Source: DASZTV01 sp035550655
Lineage (GTDB): Bacteria; Actinomycetota; Actinomycetes; JAFAQI01
Assembly (NCBI GenBank): GCA_035550655.1
Contig: DASZOU010000029.1
Location: forward strand, 1-64,000
Direction of reading: 5' to 3'
Length of the DNA stretch: 64,000 nucleotides
Shown: positions 44,678-54,261 of the stretch, one piece after another
Numbering within the stretch: position 1 is the stretch's first letter
Layout of the letters: every line of letters starts with the position of its first letter
Made by a program: the position numbers and the translations under genes
The notes under the pieces: generated by a model
Told to the model about the DNA's origin: nothing
The model's database searches: none
Seen by the model: the letters and a program-made list of their open reading frames with translations, nothing else

Positions 44678-44726
44678 CTTGACGAAAGAGGCGCTATGAG
44701 GCGCTCAGAACGCCTCTTTCGTCAAG
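44678..44726 (+). terminator. Perfect 16-bp inverted repeat after nrdJ
   Basis: CTTGACGAAAGAGGCG (44678-44693) and CGCCTCTTTCGTCAAG (44711-44726) are perfect complements around a 17-base loop. The loop repeats GAGGCGCT, so a smaller alternative hairpin (GAGGCG 44699-44704 with CGCCTC 44711-44716) is possible. There is no T tract. It is probably a terminator or 3' processing stem for nrdR-nrdJ. Confidence 0.65.
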
Positions 44727-44799
44727 CTCGCGAGCCAATCGCAGGCTGCTTCCTTGCCTGGTCATGCGAGGAGACCGTTGTGGCTTCCGCGGAGTTCTG

Positions 44800-45171
44800 A
44801 TGGCGGAGGACTGGTTCGTCGTAGCCGTCGAGCAGGTTGCCGAGGCTGGGCGCGAGGCGTGTTTGGCGATTGAGGCCGCCGTGAGCGCGTTACGAGAGGG
44901 ATGTTCTGCGCGAGCCGCCGGTCGTTCCGTCGTCGACGTTGTCGATCAGTTGATCGGTGGCGGGGGCCGGGAGGTTCGGCTGAGCGCCGCGGATGCGTTT
45001 CATGACTACGAGCGTGCGATTGCTTCGATGCGGGCCGGTGTCGTGCGGGAGCTCGTCGATGAGGGAGGTCTGTCGCTGACGGAGGCGGCGAAGCGCATGA
45101 GGATCTCACGACAGGCTGCCGCCCGGCTGTACGAGCCGATGCTCGAGCCCGGTGACGAAAGTCCCGGCTGA
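44800..45171 (+). CDS. Small helix-turn-helix protein of unknown function
   Basis: A 123-residue, mostly helical protein. The C-terminal GLSLTEAAKRMRISRQAAARLYEPML (about residues 85-110) looks like a helix-turn-helix, suggesting DNA binding. The N-terminal part (EDWFVVAVEQVAEAGREACLAIEAAV) is Ala/Glu-rich helix. GGAG lies 5 bases before ATG 44800; an upstream ATG at 44764 would add 12 residues. It is 54 bases before the PAS-EAL gene and may regulate it (inference). Family not recognised. Confidence 0.65.
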   Translation: MAEDWFVVAVEQVAEAGREACLAIEAAVSALREGCSARAAGRSVVDVVDQLIGGGGREVRLSAADAFHDYERAIASMRAGVVRELVDEGGLSLTEAAKRMRISRQAAARLYEPMLEPGDESPG

Positions 45172-45225
45172 ACGCTGCCGAAGGACCCTTCTGGCACCCC
45201 CGGGGTGCGTACCGACGGTTCGGTC

Positions 45226-47166
45226 ATGACCAGTTCCTCGCGTGCCGCGGCCGGCACTGTTCGTGCGTTTGACGGTGCCGTTCCCCGCCAACGGGACGGG
45301 GAGATGATCGCCGAATCAATCCCCCACATCGTGTGGACCGCGACGCCCGACGGCACGACCACGTATTTGAACCAGCACGGAACCGAGTACGTTGGCTGCC
45401 CGCGAGAAGCCAGCGACCAGTGGAACTGGGTCAGCCTCGTCCACCCGGAGGACGCTGAGCGGGCCGCAGCGGCGTGGCGGTACGCGATGTCGACTGGCAC
45501 CGACTACCTGCTGGAATACCGGATTCGCCGTCACGACGGCGTCTTCAGATGGCACGCGTTCCGGGTCACTCCGCTTCGCAATGCCGTCGGGGAGATCGAG
45601 ATGTGGATCGGCACCGCGACCGACATCGAGGACGAGAAGCAGGTGGAACTCGCACTGCGCCGCGCGGAGCGGGAGGCGACGGAGGCGGCCAGTCTCCTGG
45701 ACAGCATCGAGGCCGCTACTCCGATCGGTTTCAAGCTGGTCGACCGCGATCTGCGGGTTGTGCGGATCAATCGCCTGCTGGCCGACATTGACGGCCGGTC
45801 GGTCGGGGAGTGCATCGGTCTGACCGTCGCCGAGCTGGTGCCAGACCTCTGGCCGCAGCTCGAGAGCTTCTATCGTCGTGCCCTCACCGGGGAGACGGTG
45901 AGCAATGTCGATGTGAGCAAGCCAAAGGCCGAAGACCCGCACCGGATGCGGCATTGGATGGCCAGCTACTACCCGGTGCACGTCGATGGCGAGATCATCG
46001 GCGTCGGCAACGTCGTGGTCGACATCACCGAACGAAAGGAAGCGGACGAGTTCCGTGCGGTGGTCATGGACAATATGGCGGAGGGGCTCTACGCGCTGGA
46101 CGCCGAAGGGCTCCTGACCTACATCAACCCCGCCGCGGCCTTGATGCTCGGGTGGACGGAAGACGATCTCCTCGGCAAACCGATGCATGACGTCGTCCAC
46201 TCCCAACGCGCCGACGGCAGTACGACTTCCGCTGAGGAATGCGCTCTTCTGCAGGTCCGTACCGAAGGGCGCAGCGTTCGTGTTCTCGACGACGCCTTTA
46301 CCCGTAAGGACGGCTCCGTCTTCCCCGTCGCGTACTCTTCCGCACCGCTTCGAAGCGGCCCCACTCTCCGAGGTGTCGTGGTCGTCTTCCGCGACATCAC
46401 CGAGGAGAAGAAGGAAAAGGCCGCTGTCCAACGGGAGCTCGACGCGCTCACCTGGCTCGGACGCGTCCGCGACGCGATCGACGACGATCGCCTCGTCCTT
46501 TACTCCCAGCCCATCGTGCCCCTCGCCGACGGCCGACCCGCTGAGGAGCTGCTCCTGCGTATGGTCGGCCGCGACAACGAAATCGTCCTGCCCTGCGCCT
46601 TCCTGCCGGTCGCGGAGAAGTACGGGTTGATCGCTGAGATCGACCGCTGGGTCATTACTCAAGCCACCCGACTTGCCGCCACCCGCCGGCGGGTTTTCGA
46701 GGTGAATCTCTCCGCCGCCTCGATCGGCGCGGCAGACCTCCTCCCCTTCATCGAGCAGCAGATCCGGGAAGCGCAGGCCGACCCGACCGACCTCGTCTTC
46801 GAGATCACCGAGACGGCGCTGATGCAGGACATCGCCGCCGGCGAGGCCTTCGCTCGAGGGCTCGCCGCGCTCGGCTGCGGGCTTGCCCTCGACGACTTCG
46901 GCACCGGCTACGGCAGCTTCACCTATCTGAAGAAGCTGCCCGTCACCCACCTCAAGATCGACATTGAGTTCGTCCGGGACTTGGTCACCCAACCCGACAA
47001 CCTGCACGTCGTCAAAGCAATCGTCAGCCTGGCCCGCGCATTCGGCCTGAAGACAGTCGCGGAAGGCGTCGAGGATGACCAGGCCCTGACCATGCTGCGA
47101 GACGAGGGCGTGGACTACGTCCAAGGATTTCACCTCGGCGAACCCGGACCCGTCAGCGGCACCTGA
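45226..47166 (+). CDS. PAS-PAS-PAS-EAL c-di-GMP phosphodiesterase
   Basis: Soluble signalling protein (646 residues). Three PAS domains are visible: about residues 25-150 (DGEMIAESIPHIVWTATPDG ... ATDIEDEKQ, with a PAC motif), 155-270 (ends VVDITERKEADEF) and 272-395 (MDNMAEGLYALDAEGLLTYINPAAALMLGW ... FRDITEEKKEK). A C-terminal EAL domain follows with phosphodiesterase residues kept: EEL in place of EAL, VNLSAAS, FEITETALM, LDDFGTGYGSF, LKID, AEGVED and VQGF. There is no GGDEF. ATG 45226 was chosen; GTG 45205 is an alternative. It likely degrades c-di-GMP in response to a ligand or redox cue. Confidence 0.88.
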   Translation: MTSSSRAAAGTVRAFDGAVPRQRDGEMIAESIPHIVWTATPDGTTTYLNQHGTEYVGCPREASDQWNWVSLVHPEDAERAAAAWRYAMSTGTDYLLEYRIRRHDGVFRWHAFRVTPLRNAVGEIEMWIGTATDIEDEKQVELALRRAEREATEAASLLDSIEAATPIGFKLVDRDLRVVRINRLLADIDGRSVGECIGLTVAELVPDLWPQLESFYRRALTGETVSNVDVSKPKAEDPHRMRHWMASYYPVHVDGEIIGVGNVVVDITERKEADEFRAVVMDNMAEGLYALDAEGLLTYINPAAALMLGWTEDDLLGKPMHDVVHSQRADGSTTSAEECALLQVRTEGRSVRVLDDAFTRKDGSVFPVAYSSAPLRSGPTLRGVVVVFRDITEEKKEKAAVQRELDALTWLGRVRDAIDDDRLVLYSQPIVPLADGRPAEELLLRMVGRDNEIVLPCAFLPVAEKYGLIAEIDRWVITQATRLAATRRRVFEVNLSAASIGAADLLPFIEQQIREAQADPTDLVFEITETALMQDIAAGEAFARGLAALGCGLALDDFGTGYGSFTYLKKLPVTHLKIDIEFVRDLVTQPDNLHVVKAIVSLARAFGLKTVAEGVEDDQALTMLRDEGVDYVQGFHLGEPGPVSGT

Positions 47167-47235
47167 CGCTCCTGTGCCGGCTGTGCTTAGAGCACGTTGC
47201 CGATCGAGGTCGCGCGGTGTGCCGTTTCAGGGCGG

Positions 47236-48702
47236 CTACTCGAGATGCATTGTGGCCACGCCCTTGGCGGCGGCTTCGCCGCTGCCGATCGCGCCGTCCA
47301 TGTAGCCGGGCCAGCTGGGGGAGAAGTCGGCGCCGGCGAAGTGAAGCCGCCCGACCGTCTCACTCAGCAGCGCGGCGACGCCGGTCAGCACACCAGGCGG
47401 GCTGAACGTGCCATAGGCGCCTTGCGCCCACTGGTCCTTGGCCCACGCCTTCTCGTGGTAGCCGATCGGGTGGGCCGCCGCTGAGCCGAAGTAACGGGCG
47501 AAGCACTCCAGCGCGTTGCGCCGCCGCTCGGCAGCGGGCAGCCGGACCTGATGCCGCCCGTCGCCGCCCTCCATGAATCCGACGAGCACACCGGGGTTGC
47601 CGTCGGGCGGGGAGTTGTCGTAGACGACCTGCATCGGTCCGGCGTCGGACACGACCGATCCCGACAACCCCTGCTTGCGCCAGAACGGCGTGCGGTAGAC
47701 CGCGTTCACCTTGATCGTCGCGCCCGTCGGCTGCCGTTGCAGGTACTGCACCCAGTCCGCCGGCAGCTCGGGCGAGAAGTGCAGCCGGGCGAGCAGGGGT
47801 TTCGGGATGGCGAGGATTGCGGCCCGGGCGTGGAACGTGGTCTTGGCGGTCGTCACGACGACCCCGTGGCGGTCGTGCCGCACCGCCGTCACGGGGTGTC
47901 TCAGCCGGACCCGGTCGCCGAGCGCCGCGGCGAGCCGTTTCGACATCTGTTGCGGCCCGCCGACGAAGCGGATGCTCTGCGCCGAGCCGATCAAGGTGTT
48001 GAAGTCGCCGCCGACGCCCGTGATCGCCGCGAGCAGGTCCAGCAGGCCGACCTGGTTGGCGTCGTCGCCGTACACCCCGCGGATCGCGACCTGGACCAGG
48101 GCCCGCGCCTCGGCGGTGTGAGCGTGCTCGTGCGCCCAACGGTCGATCGAGTAGGAGTCATACATCGTGGCCCGCTTCGCCGTCCACGGCTTGCCCGCAG
48201 GCACCCCCTTCGCCATCTGGTTGAGCTCGAGGATGATCGCCTCCAGCTCGGCCAGCGCCGCCGCGTTGGCGGGCGGGATGTCGCCGGAGTAGCGCTGCGT
48301 CCGGCCGCGATGAACGTAGAGCGACTCGCCCGCGGCGTAGGTCTCGAACGTCTTGATCCCGAGCCGCTTTGCCAGCGCCTGCACCCGGTTCTGTCCTGGC
48401 CCGGTCCACTCGCCGCCGAGCTCGACGATCTTGCCGTCACCGATCGGTACGTCGAGGTTGCGCCCGCCGACCCGGTCGCGGGCTTCGAGCACCACCACCG
48501 AATGCCCCTGCTCGTGCAGCTGCGTGGCAGCCGACAAGCCCGACAGCCCGGCGCCCACCACGACGACGTCGGCGTCGACCGGCTTCGACGCCCGCGCCGC
48601 CGCAGCGCCGCTCGCGACGCCGGGAGCAGCAACGGCCGCGCCGGTCGCGGCGAGAGCTGCACCGACAAGCTGTCGGCGGGTGATTCGATTCAGGTCGCTC
48701 AT
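47236..48702 (-). CDS. Tat-exported flavin amine oxidase
   Basis: FAD-dependent amine oxidase family protein of 488 residues. The N-terminus ITRRQLVGAALAATGAAVAAPG is a twin-arginine signal followed by a hydrophobic stretch. The FAD-binding block is VVVVGAGLSGLSAATQLHEQGHSVVVLEARDRVGGR, with the C-terminal FAD contact GRLHFAGADFSPSWPGYMDGAI. The substrate may be a monoamine or an amino acid. ATG 48702 gives the Tat start; the longer frame to 49116 overlaps the divergent gene and was rejected. Confidence 0.88.
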   Translation of the reverse strand: MSDLNRITRRQLVGAALAATGAAVAAPGVASGAAAARASKPVDADVVVVGAGLSGLSAATQLHEQGHSVVVLEARDRVGGRNLDVPIGDGKIVELGGEWTGPGQNRVQALAKRLGIKTFETYAAGESLYVHRGRTQRYSGDIPPANAAALAELEAIILELNQMAKGVPAGKPWTAKRATMYDSYSIDRWAHEHAHTAEARALVQVAIRGVYGDDANQVGLLDLLAAITGVGGDFNTLIGSAQSIRFVGGPQQMSKRLAAALGDRVRLRHPVTAVRHDRHGVVVTTAKTTFHARAAILAIPKPLLARLHFSPELPADWVQYLQRQPTGATIKVNAVYRTPFWRKQGLSGSVVSDAGPMQVVYDNSPPDGNPGVLVGFMEGGDGRHQVRLPAAERRRNALECFARYFGSAAAHPIGYHEKAWAKDQWAQGAYGTFSPPGVLTGVAALLSETVGRLHFAGADFSPSWPGYMDGAIGSGEAAAKGVATMHLE

Positions 48703-48825
48703 CGCAGCGACGAGTGTCGCACCCGCTCGGCCGATCGGCGCCAACTCGCGGTGCACACGGTCGAAGTACGACAAAGGGTCATCCGCCTCTAGTGCGACCC
48801 GACCGGCCCTGTCGATGGTTAACAA

Positions 48826-51204
48826 GTGTTCGCAACGGCGCGGCGCAGCACTGGCCGGCTTCGAACCTCGGGTGTGAGGGCGCTGCTGGCCGCCGTCGTG
48901 CTCTCGGCGAGCGTCGCGGTGTGGTTCGCCGCGGGCTGGGGCGGAACAACGGTGGTCCGGTGGGCTGACGACCTCCTGCTGGGCGCCGCCTCGGCTGGTG
49001 CTGCCGCATGTTGCTGGCGCGTGGCGCGAACAGCCGGCGAGGCCCGGCGCTCGTGGCAGCTGATCGGAGCAGGTGCGGCGGCGTGGACCGCGGGACAAGT
49101 CGTCTGGACCGTCCACGACGCGGCGTTCGGCGGACCCACCCCGATGCCGTACTACGACGATCTGGGGTACCTCGCCCTGCCCCTAATGGCACTTGTTGCG
49201 CTGGTGCGGATGCCGAGCGCGGCGAACGAGCTGGCGCGGTGGCGGTGGGGACTGGATGCCGCGATCGTGACGATCTCGATGTTCCTGCTGGTGTTCTCGC
49301 CGATCATCGAACCGACCATCCACACCGACGCCTCGTTGCGCAGCATTGCGGTCGCTGTCGTGTTTCCGGTCATCGACGTGCTGCTGTTGTCCGCAGTGGT
49401 CCTGGGTTTCGCCTACCGCCGAGCCGGGCGCGGCCGATTGCTCGCCGTCGCGATTGCGTTGGGCTGGCTGGCAGTCGCCGACACGTCTTTCAGCTTCCTG
49501 GACATCACGGGCCACTATCACCCAGGAGCGCTCTGCGACGCCGCATACTTCGCGGCGTTCGCCTTGCTCACCGCTGCGACCTTCGTTGAGCAGGGAACAC
49601 CGCGTGCTGCCGCGTCCCTTGCCGTCCCCGAACAAGTGCGAGTGGTTCTGCCCTACGTGCCGTTCGCGGCTGCTGGCTGCGTTCTGCTCGTGCGAGACCT
49701 GATGGGCCAGGGCGTGGACAGCGTCGACCTGGTGCTCGGAGCCGTCGTGACGGCGTGCATGCTGGCCCGGCAGGCGCTCGTGCTGTCGGAGAACCAGCGT
49801 CTGCTGTGCACGGTACGACGGCAACACGAGGAGCTGTTGCGATCGGCAATGACGGACTCGCTCACCGGGCTGGTCAATCGGGCGGTGTTCAACGACCGCG
49901 CGACCCATGCGACCTTGTTGCACGCCAGGGACATGAGGAAGGTCTCGCTTGCCTGGATCGACCTCGACGACTTCAAGCTCGTCAATGACACGTGCGGGCA
50001 TGCCGCCGGTGACCAGCTCCTCGTGACTGTGGGCGAGCGGCTGCGCGGTGCGATGCGAATGGGGGACACCGTCGCGCGGCTGGGCGGCGACGAGTTCGCC
50101 GTGCTCATCGAGGACGGTAGCGATCCCACATTGGTCGCGGAGCGGATCTGCAGTGAGTTGCGGCGGCCCTTCGTGATCGACGGTGCGTTGCACACTGTCA
50201 CGGCAAGCGTCGGCGTCGCGATCTTGGAGCCCGGCGACGTGCCCCTGGACCCCGCCGAGCTGCTGAGCCGTGCTGACGTTGCGATGTACGAGGCGAAGAA
50301 GGCCGGCAAGAACCGCGTGGCGGTCTACGGCCCGGGGATGACACTTCCGGGGACCGAGGACGCGATGCTGCGGGACCCGTTGCGCCGTGCCATCGACGCG
50401 AGGGACATCGGCGTCGTCTTCCAGCCGTTGGTCAGCGCAGCGGATGGAACCTTGCGTGGTTTCGAGGCCCTCGCGCGGTGGACCCATCGCGGGAGACCGA
50501 TTGCTCCGGAAGAGTTCGTAGCCTTGGCCGAGCGCGCGGGCCTCGGGTGCGCGCTCGGAGACTGCATCATCGACCGCACGCTCGGCGAGGCGAGCGCGTG
50601 GTTGCGGGCACGAGAAGGAATCGTCATCGGTGTCAACCTGGCTCCCAGCCAGGTGAACGATGCCGCCTTCCCTGGCCGGCTGAGAGCCATGCTCGAGCGG
50701 CATCGTGTCGGCTGCGACCGGTTGGTGCTCGAGATCACCGAGGCCGCACTGCTCACCGAGTCGAGTCAGCCCGTGGCGACGGTCCATCAGCTCGCAGCTA
50801 TGGGGATCCGGCTCTCTCTCGATGACTTCGGTACGGGCTACTCCTCCCTTGCGCACCTTCGCCGGTTCCCGCTGGCGTCGGTGAAGATCGACCGTACGTT
50901 CGTCGAGGCGGTGGACACGGCGGCGCAGCCACGTGCGTTCATCGCGGCCGTGATCCGCCTCGGGCATGACCTCGGTCTCGACGTAATCGTCGAGGGCATC
51001 GAGTCGCCGGGACAGCTCGCGGTGGTCCGTGATCTCGGCGCGACCTACGTGCAGGGATTCCTCATCGACCGGCCGCGTCCGGAGGCTGAGATCGATCTGT
51101 GGCGGGACTGGTCTGCGCTGTTTGCCCAGTTGTCGCCTGTGGTGCCGACGCCCAGGCACAGTTTGGAGCGCCACGCCAATCTGGCAGGAGGCGCGGGCGG
51201 CTGA
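48826..51204 (+). CDS. Membrane GGDEF-EAL c-di-GMP cyclase/phosphodiesterase
   Basis: A 792-residue protein: an N-terminal sensor of about 8-9 membrane helices (residues 15-310), a GGDEF domain with intact RLGGDEF and an upstream RMGD inhibitory I-site, and an EAL domain with FEALARW, VNLAPSQ, EITEAALL, LDDFGTGYSSL, VKIDRTFV, VEGIES and VQGF all intact. It could be bifunctional; which activity dominates cannot be read. GTG 48826 lies 6 bases after a GATGGT -10-like element; GTG 48874 is an alternative. It is divergent from the amine oxidase. Confidence 0.9.
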   Translation: MFATARRSTGRLRTSGVRALLAAVVLSASVAVWFAAGWGGTTVVRWADDLLLGAASAGAAACCWRVARTAGEARRSWQLIGAGAAAWTAGQVVWTVHDAAFGGPTPMPYYDDLGYLALPLMALVALVRMPSAANELARWRWGLDAAIVTISMFLLVFSPIIEPTIHTDASLRSIAVAVVFPVIDVLLLSAVVLGFAYRRAGRGRLLAVAIALGWLAVADTSFSFLDITGHYHPGALCDAAYFAAFALLTAATFVEQGTPRAAASLAVPEQVRVVLPYVPFAAAGCVLLVRDLMGQGVDSVDLVLGAVVTACMLARQALVLSENQRLLCTVRRQHEELLRSAMTDSLTGLVNRAVFNDRATHATLLHARDMRKVSLAWIDLDDFKLVNDTCGHAAGDQLLVTVGERLRGAMRMGDTVARLGGDEFAVLIEDGSDPTLVAERICSELRRPFVIDGALHTVTASVGVAILEPGDVPLDPAELLSRADVAMYEAKKAGKNRVAVYGPGMTLPGTEDAMLRDPLRRAIDARDIGVVFQPLVSAADGTLRGFEALARWTHRGRPIAPEEFVALAERAGLGCALGDCIIDRTLGEASAWLRAREGIVIGVNLAPSQVNDAAFPGRLRAMLERHRVGCDRLVLEITEAALLTESSQPVATVHQLAAMGIRLSLDDFGTGYSSLAHLRRFPLASVKIDRTFVEAVDTAAQPRAFIAAVIRLGHDLGLDVIVEGIESPGQLAVVRDLGATYVQGFLIDRPRPEAEIDLWRDWSALFAQLSPVVPTPRHSLERHANLAGGAGG

Positions 51205-51219
51205 GCCGAATCAGTCTCG

Positions 51220-53400
51220 GTGCGCCGGATGCTGGTGGGGGTTGTCGGCGTGGCGCTGCTCGCCGGCTCGGTGCCCGCGATCGCCGCGCCGACGCCGCCC
51301 GACGACGCGCTGCACACCTACCGCGTCGGGTCTGCCTACGTCAGCGTCGCGGCGAACCACGCCGAGATCGGGGACGGCCTGATCACGCGTACCTGGTCGA
51401 TCGACGGGGGATCGGTCGAGACGACCAGCTTGGTCGGGCCTGGCGGCCGCCAATGGGCGACGAGCGGTCCGGATTTCACGATCGGCGTCGCGGGCGTCCA
51501 GACCTCGTCGACCGATGGTTGGGCGCTGTCCTACGTTCACGGCTTCGGTACCGGGCCGAGGGTGGAGCTCGAGTTCCGCTTCACTCCGGTCGACCCGGCC
51601 CTGCCGTCCGGCATCACGTTGACGCGCGACATCTTTCTCGCCCCGGGCGAGTCGACGATGAAGATCGTCTCGACGCTGTACTCGGCCGCTGTGCCACTGC
51701 GGATCCCCAGCTACACCCTCGATGAGGTCACGCCGCGGCGGTCAGGGCTGCCGCAGGAGGTGATCCGCTACCGCGAGGGCTCGGACTGGCGCAACGACTT
51801 CCGCGTCGTCAGCCACCCGAAGAGCGGCTTCGACCAAGAGGGCGAGACGCTTCGGGTCGGCAAAGCCAGCGGCTTCTTCTTGGTGAGCCAGCGACGTGGT
51901 GGGCTCGCCAGCCGCGCCCAACACACGGCGGCGGGCGCGGACACGGTGGGCGTCGACTGGGCGCGGGACCTCTTCGACGCGGGACCGCTACTGACCGACC
52001 CACCTAACTACAACACGATCGGAAACCCCGCCTACCCGGTGCCGCTGCGCGGGCGGCTGGTCCCACCGGCAAGTGGCCTCTACCTGGGCACTGCCTACAC
52101 CGGCGTGTACGCCGGCCCGCGCGGCGAGGGCGAGAACAGCGCGGCGGCGGCGTTCGTTCCCGCCTTCCCTTGGCACGTCGACCGGACCATCGGCGCCAAC
52201 TCCTTCCACCCGTGGGAGCACGGCGCCGGGATGGCCGATCTGAACCTGCGCAAGCAGATCGACGCCGCGGCGAAGCTCGGCGTCGAGCGCTACATGCTCG
52301 ACGACCAGTGGCAGGGCGGACCGGGTGGGGAGTCCGGCGACTGGCGTTTCGACCCGCAGCGCTTTCCCGACCGCAACCACGACGGCGTACCGGACTTCAT
52401 CAGCTACCTGCACCACAAGGGCATGCAGCTCGGGCTGTGGATGTCCCCGGTGGAGTTCAACATGAAGTCCGTCACCTACGCCCATCACCCGGCGTGGGCC
52501 TGCGCGCCGGTGGGGGACGTGACGGCGCAGGATCCTGACGATGCCGGACTCGGCGTGTGGGACGTCACCAACCCTGGCTTCCAGAACTACCTGATCCATG
52601 TGATCGGCCGGCTCGTGAAGAGCTATGACGTGCGCGAGTTCAAGTTCGACTTCATGGCTTGGCTGGACTGCCCGCCGCACGACTACGCCGACTACGAAGA
52701 CGCGTTCGTGTCGATGCTCAAGCGCATGGAGAACCGCCACCCGCACGTGACGTTCGAGCTCGACGAGACCAACGACCAGCGTCTCTGGCCGTTCGAGTCC
52801 GAGGCGCGCGGGCCGTCGTGGTTCGACAACAACCATGACCATCACATCAGCCAGGTCTCCGAGCTGCTGCACGACCTGTGGTCCGCGGCGCCGTGGCTGC
52901 CGACCCAGACCCTCGGCATCGGCAGCTTCGACAGTGAGGCGATCGCCGAGAAGCGCACCGCCAGCTTCCTCATGCCGCTGGCGCTGCTGTCTCACATCAC
53001 GTTCTGGACCGACTTCACCAAGCTGACGGCGTCGCAACAGCGCACGATCCGCTGGTGGAACCACTGGTACGCCGGCCACCGCGGCGGGTTCGGCACGCTC
53101 GACTACGAGCTGACGACGGCAGACCCCGCCAGCCGCAAGAACTGGCTGGTGCTCGAGCCGTCACACGACGGCGACGCCTACATCTTCGCGTTTCGTCAGG
53201 CCACGCGCTCGTCGACCATTCGCGTCCACGTCCAAGGTCTGGACCCGCATGCGCATTACGTGGTCAGCGACGCGCGAACCGAGCGGGTCCTCGCCCAGGA
53301 CGCCGGCCACGCGCTGCAGCGCGGGCTGACGATCCATGCACCAACGCAGTACTCAGCCCGGGTGCTGCGGCTGGTCAAGGTCGCGGTTCCCGAGCAGTAA
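51220..53400 (+). CDS. Secreted glycoside hydrolase (alpha-galactosidase-like, clan GH-D type)
   Basis: A 726-residue exported enzyme. The Sec signal peptide RRMLVGVVGVALLAGSVPAIAA ends near residue 23. A beta-sandwich N-terminal region is followed by a TIM-barrel with YMLDDQWQGG, QLGLWMSPVEFN and VREFKFDFMAWLD, whose KFD aspartate is a good candidate nucleophile for GH27/GH36-like retaining alpha-galactosidases. A beta C-terminal domain follows. Substrate and exact family need profile searches. GTG 51220 preserves a charged n-region. There is no sugar transporter or regulator nearby. Confidence 0.75.
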   Translation: MRRMLVGVVGVALLAGSVPAIAAPTPPDDALHTYRVGSAYVSVAANHAEIGDGLITRTWSIDGGSVETTSLVGPGGRQWATSGPDFTIGVAGVQTSSTDGWALSYVHGFGTGPRVELEFRFTPVDPALPSGITLTRDIFLAPGESTMKIVSTLYSAAVPLRIPSYTLDEVTPRRSGLPQEVIRYREGSDWRNDFRVVSHPKSGFDQEGETLRVGKASGFFLVSQRRGGLASRAQHTAAGADTVGVDWARDLFDAGPLLTDPPNYNTIGNPAYPVPLRGRLVPPASGLYLGTAYTGVYAGPRGEGENSAAAAFVPAFPWHVDRTIGANSFHPWEHGAGMADLNLRKQIDAAAKLGVERYMLDDQWQGGPGGESGDWRFDPQRFPDRNHDGVPDFISYLHHKGMQLGLWMSPVEFNMKSVTYAHHPAWACAPVGDVTAQDPDDAGLGVWDVTNPGFQNYLIHVIGRLVKSYDVREFKFDFMAWLDCPPHDYADYEDAFVSMLKRMENRHPHVTFELDETNDQRLWPFESEARGPSWFDNNHDHHISQVSELLHDLWSAAPWLPTQTLGIGSFDSEAIAEKRTASFLMPLALLSHITFWTDFTKLTASQQRTIRWWNHWYAGHRGGFGTLDYELTTADPASRKNWLVLEPSHDGDAYIFAFRQATRSSTIRVHVQGLDPHAHYVVSDARTERVLAQDAGHALQRGLTIHAPTQYSARVLRLVKVAVPEQ

Positions 53401-54261
53401 CAGCAAGGCGATCAGCAGCACCACGACGACGAACACGGTGAGGTTGACACTGAACCGGTAGGCGTCGTTGAGCACTGCGGCGGCAGGCGGCGCCGCCGAG
53501 TCCCTGGTCCGGACCAGCGCTCGCAAAGCGTGGCCCGCCGCGACGGCGGTCAGGAGCGCCGAGACGATGCCGACGACGCCGAGGATCGGGTACGCCACCC
53601 AGTGAGCGGTACGCCGTCCGGTCCCCATTGGGCGCCGCCAGGCGAGCAGCGCGGCGACGACGGCGACCGTCGAGAACGCGAGCAGCGATGCGCCGATCGC
53701 ATCGCTCGGTCGGTGCCAGCCCGCCGTCTGGACATCGGCGGCAACGACCCACGAGTACGACCCGGCCAGGATCGCCGTGACGCCGCGAATGGCCGGCGGG
53801 CTCAGCACGACCAACGCCATCGCACAGGCGATCGCCGTCGCAGTGTGACCACTCGGGAACGTGTTGTTGCGGCGAATCACGTCGGAGGCGACCAGCAGAG
53901 GCCGGGTCAGGATCGAGTTCTTCGCCACGTCCGTACCCACGACCGCGAGGAGCGCCGCAAGCGCCATCGCCACGCCCGCCCGCGGGCGCCGCCGCGCGAC
54001 GCCGAGAGTGGCGATGGCGACGAGTACCACCGCGAACGTGCCGGCCCGGATGTGCTCGAGAAAGAAGTAGTCGTGCACGCGGGAGGACTGCGACTGCTGC
54101 TGAGAGCCGATCAGAGCGGCGTTGTCGAACCGCTGGCCGAGCCGCGTTCGCACCATCAGCAGGTATCCGACGGCCGCCAGCACGACGGCCGCCGCTGCCG
54201 CGATCAGAAGCCGACCGGCGACTCGCCTCCCGGCCTCAGCCTCGACGGCGTCGTCGCTCAC
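53353..54261 (-). CDS. PAP2-family membrane phosphatase
   Basis: A 302-residue membrane protein of the phosphatidic acid phosphatase type 2 family. The motif triad is KNSILTRP (KX6RP), FPSGHTAT and a third motif SYSWVVAADVQTAGWHRPSD (the SRX5HX3D position, variant). It has 6-8 helices. The substrate may be a phospholipid or undecaprenyl pyrophosphate. The GTG at 54261 overlaps the previous stop as GTGA; GTG 54264 is one codon longer. Its last 48 bases overlap the convergent glycosidase gene. Confidence 0.87.
   Translation of the reverse strand: MSDDAVEAEAGRRVAGRLLIAAAAAVVLAAVGYLLMVRTRLGQRFDNAALIGSQQQSQSSRVHDYFFLEHIRAGTFAVVLVAIATLGVARRRPRAGVAMALAALLAVVGTDVAKNSILTRPLLVASDVIRRNNTFPSGHTATAIACAMALVVLSPPAIRGVTAILAGSYSWVVAADVQTAGWHRPSDAIGASLLAFSTVAVVAALLAWRRPMGTGRRTAHWVAYPILGVVGIVSALLTAVAAGHALRALVRTRDSAAPPAAAVLNDAYRFSVNLTVFVVVVLLIALLLLLGNRDLDQPQHPG

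Noticed and set aside
47183..47195. Short hairpin GTGCT-TAG-AGCAC after the PAS-EAL gene
   Set aside because: The five-base stem and 3-base loop with no T tract are too weak to call a terminator.
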